Origin: an uncultured Bacilli bacterium
Lineage (GTDB): Bacteria > Bacillota_I > Bacilli_A > RF39 > UBA660
Assembly (NCBI GenBank): GCA_947628725.1
Contig: CANRAQ010000060.1
Coordinates: forward strand, 1-5,783
Direction of reading: 5' to 3'
Length of the DNA stretch: 5,783 nucleotides
Shown one piece after another: positions 5,670 to 5,783 of the stretch; positions within the stretch are counted from its first letter, which is position 1; each line of letters opens with the position of its first letter. The notes below the pieces were generated by a model, which had not been told where the DNA came from, ran no database searches, and saw only the letters and a list, made by a program, of their open reading frames with translations. A program made the position numbers and the translations under genes.

Positions 5670-5698
5670 ATGATATCAAAAATTTATATTTTTGTCAA
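5670..5698 (-). promoter_or_regulatory. Promoter of small RNA A
   Basis: A perfect TTGACA (5698-5693), an ideal 17-base spacer and TATCAT (5675-5670) form the strongest sigma-A promoter in the window by eye. This fits an RNA that must be made in excess over a toxin. Confidence 0.8.
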
Positions 5699-5715
5699 AT
5701 TATTTTTTGAGTGTA

Positions 5716-5736
5716 ATACCATTAAGAAGTTGGTAT
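5716..5736. repeat. Short inverted repeat upstream of the small RNA promoters
   Basis: ATACCA and TGGTAT form a 6-bp inverted repeat with a 9-base centre (TTAAGAAGT). No T-run follows on either strand, so it is a poor terminator. It may be the end structure of the gene at the right edge or a protein-binding site, or it may mean nothing. Confidence 0.25.
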
Positions 5737-5743
5737 ATAAATA

Positions 5744-5783
5744 TTAATTTAATTGCCTTATAAATGAATCTAATTCTTTTTTT
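5744..5783 (-). CDS. Possible 3' end of a gene entering from the right edge
   Basis: Reading leftwards from 5782, one frame gives KKELDSFIRQLN and then TAA at 5746-5744, which looks like a natural protein C-terminus. Another frame stays open to TAA at 5702-5700 but reads as a less protein-like Lys/Ile-rich string. Only about 12 codons are visible, so the product cannot be named. Confidence 0.3.
   Translation of the reverse strand, partial: KKELDSFIRQLN

Overview
The window is very AT-rich and reads with the standard bacterial code: TGG is used for Trp, and TGA is a true stop at the end of the dGTPase gene. It carries an LCP-family cell-wall ligase, Shine-Dalgarno starts of the GGAGGTGA type and encoded tRNA CCA ends. 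Together these point to a low-GC Bacillota, possibly an uncultured gut Bacilli lineage. The lineage call is an inference.

Left part, minus strand (1-3100). Reading leftwards from about 3100, a strong promoter drives tRNA-Arg(ACG) and tRNA-Pro(UGG), which end at an intrinsic terminator. Next come a dGTPase-like HD phosphohydrolase gene and then a membrane LCP (LytR-CpsA-Psr) protein whose C-terminus runs off the left edge. This part looks like ordinary core genome.

Middle part, plus strand (3200-4567). Two small genes each have their own promoter. One is a HAD-fold phosphatase/nucleotidase-like protein of 152 aa. The other is a 201-aa minimal protein-kinase-fold protein with intact DxKxxN and DYG motifs. 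A 16-bp terminator hairpin ends the unit.

Right part, minus strand (4575-5783). This is the most interesting region. An AbiF/Abi_2-family HEPN toxin gene (about 309 codons when reconstructed) is split by a -1 frameshift at an A5 run. Directly upstream on the same strand lie two tandem, paralogous, very small RNA genes of about 36-40 nt. Each has its own sigma-A-type promoter. Each follows one plan: a 5' single-stranded GUGAGC, a hairpin opening with AC and closing with GU, then C and a U-tract. The hairpin sequences themselves differ. This layout matches what is known of AbiF, a HEPN toxin neutralised by a small RNA and a proposed ancestor of Cas13. Here the RNA gene appears duplicated and the toxin frame is broken. 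At the right edge there may be the last codons of another minus-strand gene.

A theme across the window is that nearly every transcription unit uses an extended -10 (TGn-TATAAT-like) box placed so close to the start codon that the predicted leaders are only about 9-15 nt.
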